From Thermoanaerobaculia bacterium (GTDB taxonomy: Bacteria; Acidobacteriota; Thermoanaerobaculia; Multivoradales; JAHZIX01): DNA of 44,291 nucleotides. The notes below the pieces were generated by a model. It had not been told where the DNA came from and made no database searches. It worked only from the letters and a program-made list of their open reading frames with translations. The DNA lies in NCBI GenBank assembly GCA_027069135.1, contig JALXFE010000429.1, forward strand, positions 1-44,291, in the 5' to 3' direction. Positions 41,878 to 44,291 of the stretch are shown here, in pieces (positions within the stretch are counted from its first letter, which is position 1; the number at the start of each line of letters is the position of its first letter). The translations under genes were made by a program, and so were the position numbers.

Positions 41878-42015
41878 GTGATTCAGCACCTCCTCGATCG
41901 GCCCGGCAACGCGGAAATCCAGCTGGAGCTGTTCCACGATTACGGCAGCAGCCCGCCGCTCTATCCCCAGACGGGGGGCAGACCCTTGGCTTCGGGGAGC
42001 AGAGCCTCGAAATGA
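41878..42015 (+). pseudogene. Fragment of an alpha/beta hydrolase
   Basis: A short frame of 45 codons begins '[30 protein letters not shown]', which resembles an internal part of haloalkane-dehalogenase-like alpha/beta hydrolases (usually continuing W-x-x-Y-F-R). After LYPQ the similarity stops. Both catalytic Ser and His regions are missing. It lies in the same direction as the broken cysteine hydrolase, so the two may have formed one sigma-54-controlled operon. Confidence 0.55.
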
Positions 42016-42029
42016 AGCCCGCCCGTCTT

Positions 42030-42770
42030 CTAGGTAATCACGGCTCGCTCGATGACATTGCGAAGCTCGCGCACATTACTGGGCCAGTCATAGCGCTGGA
42101 GCTCGTCGATATTGGCCTGGGTGAACCGCGGCTTGGGCCGATTCATCTCCTTGGCCGCCACTTCGATGAAGGTCCCGGCGAGCAGCGGGATGTCGTCCTT
42201 CCGGTCGCGAAGCGGGGGCACTTCGAGGGGAGAAACGTTGAGGCGATAATAGAGGTCCTCCCGAAACCGGCCTTTCTCCACTTCGCGCCGAAGGTCCCGG
42301 TTGGCGGCCGCGAACACCCGCACGTCCACCTGGCGGGTCCTCTCGTCGCCCACCCGTTCGAACTGGCCTTCCTGCAGAACCCGAAGCAGCTTGCTCTGCA
42401 TCTCCAGCGGTATCTCCCCGACCTCATCGAGAAAGAGGGCACCCCGGTCGGCCAGCTCGAAGCCGCTCATGCGCTTCCTCAAGGCCCCGGCGAAAGCACC
42501 CTTGACGTGGCCGAAGAACTCGCTTTCGAAATGCTCCCTCGGGATCGACGCGCAATTGACCTTGATCAGCGTCTTGCCTCTCCTCGAGCTCAGCTTGTGC
42601 AGGGCCCGGGCGACCAGTTCCTTTCCGGTACCGGTCTCGCCGCTGACGATCACATTGGCGTTGCTTGGAGCGACGGCCTCCAGCCGGTTCCGGATGGCGG
42701 CGGACCGATCGGTGATCTTGCCAAAACAATACCGGGTTGCGTCGCCGCCGATGCACTGCCCCCAAGCGAG
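42030..42770 (-). pseudogene. Fragment of a sigma-54-dependent transcriptional activator
   Basis: The AAA+ domain is nearly whole: Walker A GETGTGKE, Walker [12 protein letters not shown], and the final [17 protein letters not shown]. The sigma-54-contacting GAFTGA loop reads GAFAGA, losing the essential Thr. The N-terminal sensor domain is absent: in-frame homology runs upstream past the first start codon (GTG at 42653) to the repeat element at 42772. A stop directly after AVIT removes the Fis-type DNA-binding domain. It is truncated at both ends and surely inactive as an activator. It faces the sigma-54 promoter region across the hydrolase remnants. Confidence 0.8.
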
Positions 42771-42771
42771 T

Positions 42772-42925
42772 GCTAGCAGCCTGTGGCAATAGTCGAGCCG
42801 CGCTACGAGCGGTTCTCTTCGGCGAAATCTCCGGTGTCAAACCTCGATGAGGCTGAGAATTATTCACGGTCTTCGCCTCCGGGTGGTACTTCGTTGCCAA
42901 GACTTCGGCGCCGCGGTACCATCTC
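42772..42925 (-). repeat. Short repeat element, degenerate copy
   Basis: The left end GCTAGCAGCCTGTGGCAATA is shared with the start of the element at 44162 (20 of 23 bases over 42772-42794). The block 42810-42850 matches 44251-44291 in inverted orientation (35 of 41 bases). Weaker inverted similarity continues to about 42925. Together these suggest an element of roughly 150-170 bases with matching ends, lying in opposite orientation to the other copy. The right boundary is approximate. No coding capacity. Confidence 0.6.
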
Positions 42926-42978
42926 AGGCGGGTTTCCGTTCTCATGGGAAGCCGTCATCAACGGGAAAGGGTGCTTAG

Positions 42979-44166
42979 ATGGAGACCATGGTGAAGGAAG
43001 CTGTCGAGTCGACGGAAGCGCAGATGAGGTTCGCCTTGACGGACGAGCAGAAGGCGATTCAGGAGGCGGCTCGGGATTTTGCTCTCGGTGAGGTGGATCC
43101 CATCGTCGATGAATGCGACGAGGCCCAGCGTTTTCCGATGGACGTGATGATGAAGGCCGGGGAGTTGGGCTTCCTGGGCATCATCATTCCTGAGGAATTC
43201 GGCGGCACGGGCTTGGGGTATGTCGAGTACGTCTCCGTCATCACGGAGCTTTCCCGCGTCGATCCTTCCGTCGGGATCAGTATCGCCGCTCACAACTCCC
43301 TTGGTACCAACCACATCTACAAATTCGGCAACGATGACCAGCGCCGCCGCTGGGTGGTGCCGCTGGCTTCCGGAAAGAAGATCGCGGCCTGGAGCCTCAC
43401 CGAGCCGGATGCCGGTTCCGATGCTGCCGGGACCCGATCGAAGGCCGAGAAGGTGGACGGCGGGTGGGTCCTCAATGGCTCCAAGACCTTCACCACCCAC
43501 GGTTCTGTCGGCGATATTTGCGTCGTTTTTGCCGTTACGGATCCCGAGGGCCCCAAGCACCACAACATCTCCGCTTTTGTGGTGGAGAAGGGGACGGAGG
43601 GTTTTCGGCCCGGCAAGAAAGAGAATAAGTTGGGGATCCGCGCCTCGGATACGGCCGAGGTGATCATGGAGAACTGCTTCGTGCCGGATGAAAACCTCCT
43701 CGGGAAGCGTGGAGACGGCTTCATCCAGGCCCTGAAGGTCCTCGACGGTGGTCGTATCTCGATCGCCGCCTTGGGGCTAGGAACCGCCATCGGCGCCTTC
43801 GATACGGCCCGCGCCTATGCCAAGGAGCGGCACCAATTCGGGCGCCCCATCGCATCTTTTCAGGCTGTGCAATTCCATTTCGCGGAGATGGCCAACAAGA
43901 TTGCGGCGGCAGAGGTCCTGACCTATGCGGCGGCGGAGGCCATGGACCGGGGCAAGAAAGTGAGCCGGTTGGCGGCAGAGGCCAAGCTCTACGCCGGAGA
44001 AACGGCGGTCTTCTGCTCCGAGCGGGGGGTTCAGATTCACGGAGGCTACGGTTTCATCAAGGATTACCGAGCCGAGAAGTTTTTTCGTGACTCGAAAATC
44101 TGCACCATCGGGGAAGGAACGAGCGAGATCCAACGTCTGGTCATCGGCCGAGACGTGCTTCGCTAG
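42979..44166 (+). CDS. Acyl-CoA dehydrogenase
   Basis: An FAD enzyme that introduces the alpha-beta double bond into acyl-CoA. The 395 residues contain the N-terminal helical domain, the family signature 'AAWSLTEPDAGSDAAGTRSKAE', the middle beta domain ending in the 'KLGIRASDTAEV' block and the C-terminal helices with 'QFGRPIASFQAVQFHFAEMA'. Near the end comes 'QIHGGYGFIKDYRAEKFFRDSKICTIGEGTSEIQ' (given here in pieces), in which the Glu of GEGTSE is the expected base. It resembles short-chain or butyryl-type members. AAAGG is 8 bases before the ATG. The stop codon lies inside the end of a repeat element. No electron-transfer flavoprotein gene is visible. Confidence 0.94.
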   Translation: METMVKEAVESTEAQMRFALTDEQKAIQEAARDFALGEVDPIVDECDEAQRFPMDVMMKAGELGFLGIIIPEEFGGTGLGYVEYVSVITELSRVDPSVGISIAAHNSLGTNHIYKFGNDDQRRRWVVPLASGKKIAAWSLTEPDAGSDAAGTRSKAEKVDGGWVLNGSKTFTTHGSVGDICVVFAVTDPEGPKHHNISAFVVEKGTEGFRPGKKENKLGIRASDTAEVIMENCFVPDENLLGKRGDGFIQALKVLDGGRISIAALGLGTAIGAFDTARAYAKERHQFGRPIASFQAVQFHFAEMANKIAAAEVLTYAAAEAMDRGKKVSRLAAEAKLYAGETAVFCSERGVQIHGGYGFIKDYRAEKFFRDSKICTIGEGTSEIQRLVIGRDVLR

Positions 44167-44291
44167 CAGCCCGTGGCAGAAGTCAGGCGCTAGCGAGAGC
44201 GAGGAGTATTCGAGCCGAATCAAGGCGGAAAACCGCAGATGATTCGGGAATCATCGAGGTTTGACAACGAAGATTCGGCCGGATAGAACCG
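44162..44291 (+). repeat. Short repeat element, cut by the window end
   Basis: The element starts GCTAGCAGCCCGTGGCAGAA, overlapping the acyl-CoA dehydrogenase stop codon, and continues to the window end. Comparison with the inverted copy at 42772-42925 predicts about 40 more bases and a terminal inverted copy of the first 23 bases just outside the window. No gene is present. Confidence 0.6.

Overview
The window is a GC-rich bacterial chromosome segment with tightly packed genes and many ATGA or TTGA start/stop overlaps. Several features together suggest a deep-branching diderm, most likely Acidobacteriota (Thermoanaerobaculia-like), though this is inferred from gene content alone. They are multiheme cytochromes, DUF4388 and roadblock/LC7 proteins, an EnvC/S41/YibQ envelope operon, tesA-ybbA-ybbP, an HspR-type repressor after dnaK, and a Haliangium-type microcompartment shell. 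No rRNA, tRNA, CRISPR array or transposase gene was seen.

Left part (1-9433). A minus-strand respiratory operon encodes an NHL-repeat protein, a 14-heme cytochrome, a Rieske protein, a fused cytochrome b and a further c-type cytochrome cut by the window edge. A tetraheme cytochrome c554-like gene diverges from it. Next come a secreted repeat protein that shares a C-terminal DGFESGD..AWSA motif with the NHL protein, and a peptide-ABC substrate-binding lipoprotein.

Middle (9582-34276). This part holds an alkaline-phosphatase-superfamily hydrolase; an EnvC-like / degenerate S41 / YibQ envelope operon; and a minus-strand operon of two roadblock-like proteins, a kinase-like protein, a metallophosphoesterase, a DUF420 membrane protein and a VOC fusion protein. 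It continues with ybbAP divergent from tesA, mazG, a DUF1844 gene, a TPR membrane protein with a DUF4388 protein, dnaK-hspR, a DnaC-like ATPase and a SPOR-SpoIID lipoprotein.

Microcompartment (34367-39722). One compact plus-strand operon encodes RpiB, DeoC, a CsoS1D-like BMC-T, a BMC-H, a BMC-P, a CoA-acylating aldehyde dehydrogenase, a second BMC-T and two more BMC-P. The three enzymes begin with similar amphipathic helices that look like encapsulation peptides. The predicted chemistry is deoxyribose-5-phosphate to glyceraldehyde-3-phosphate plus acetaldehyde, then acetyl-CoA. This fits the sugar-phosphate-utilising (SPU) class of microcompartment. PduL and an alcohol dehydrogenase are absent from the visible part. 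DeoC carries an eight-cysteine linker, and RpiB has Asp where the usual catalytic Cys sits.

Right part (39763-44291). This is an accessory, decaying region. It has a DUF4160/DUF2442 pair, a UPF0175 antitoxin with a truncated PIN toxin, a cysteine hydrolase gene broken by an amber codon behind a near-consensus sigma-54 promoter with two phased upstream repeats, an alpha/beta-hydrolase fragment and a sigma-54 activator fragment. An intact acyl-CoA dehydrogenase gene lies between two related short repeat elements with matching ends.
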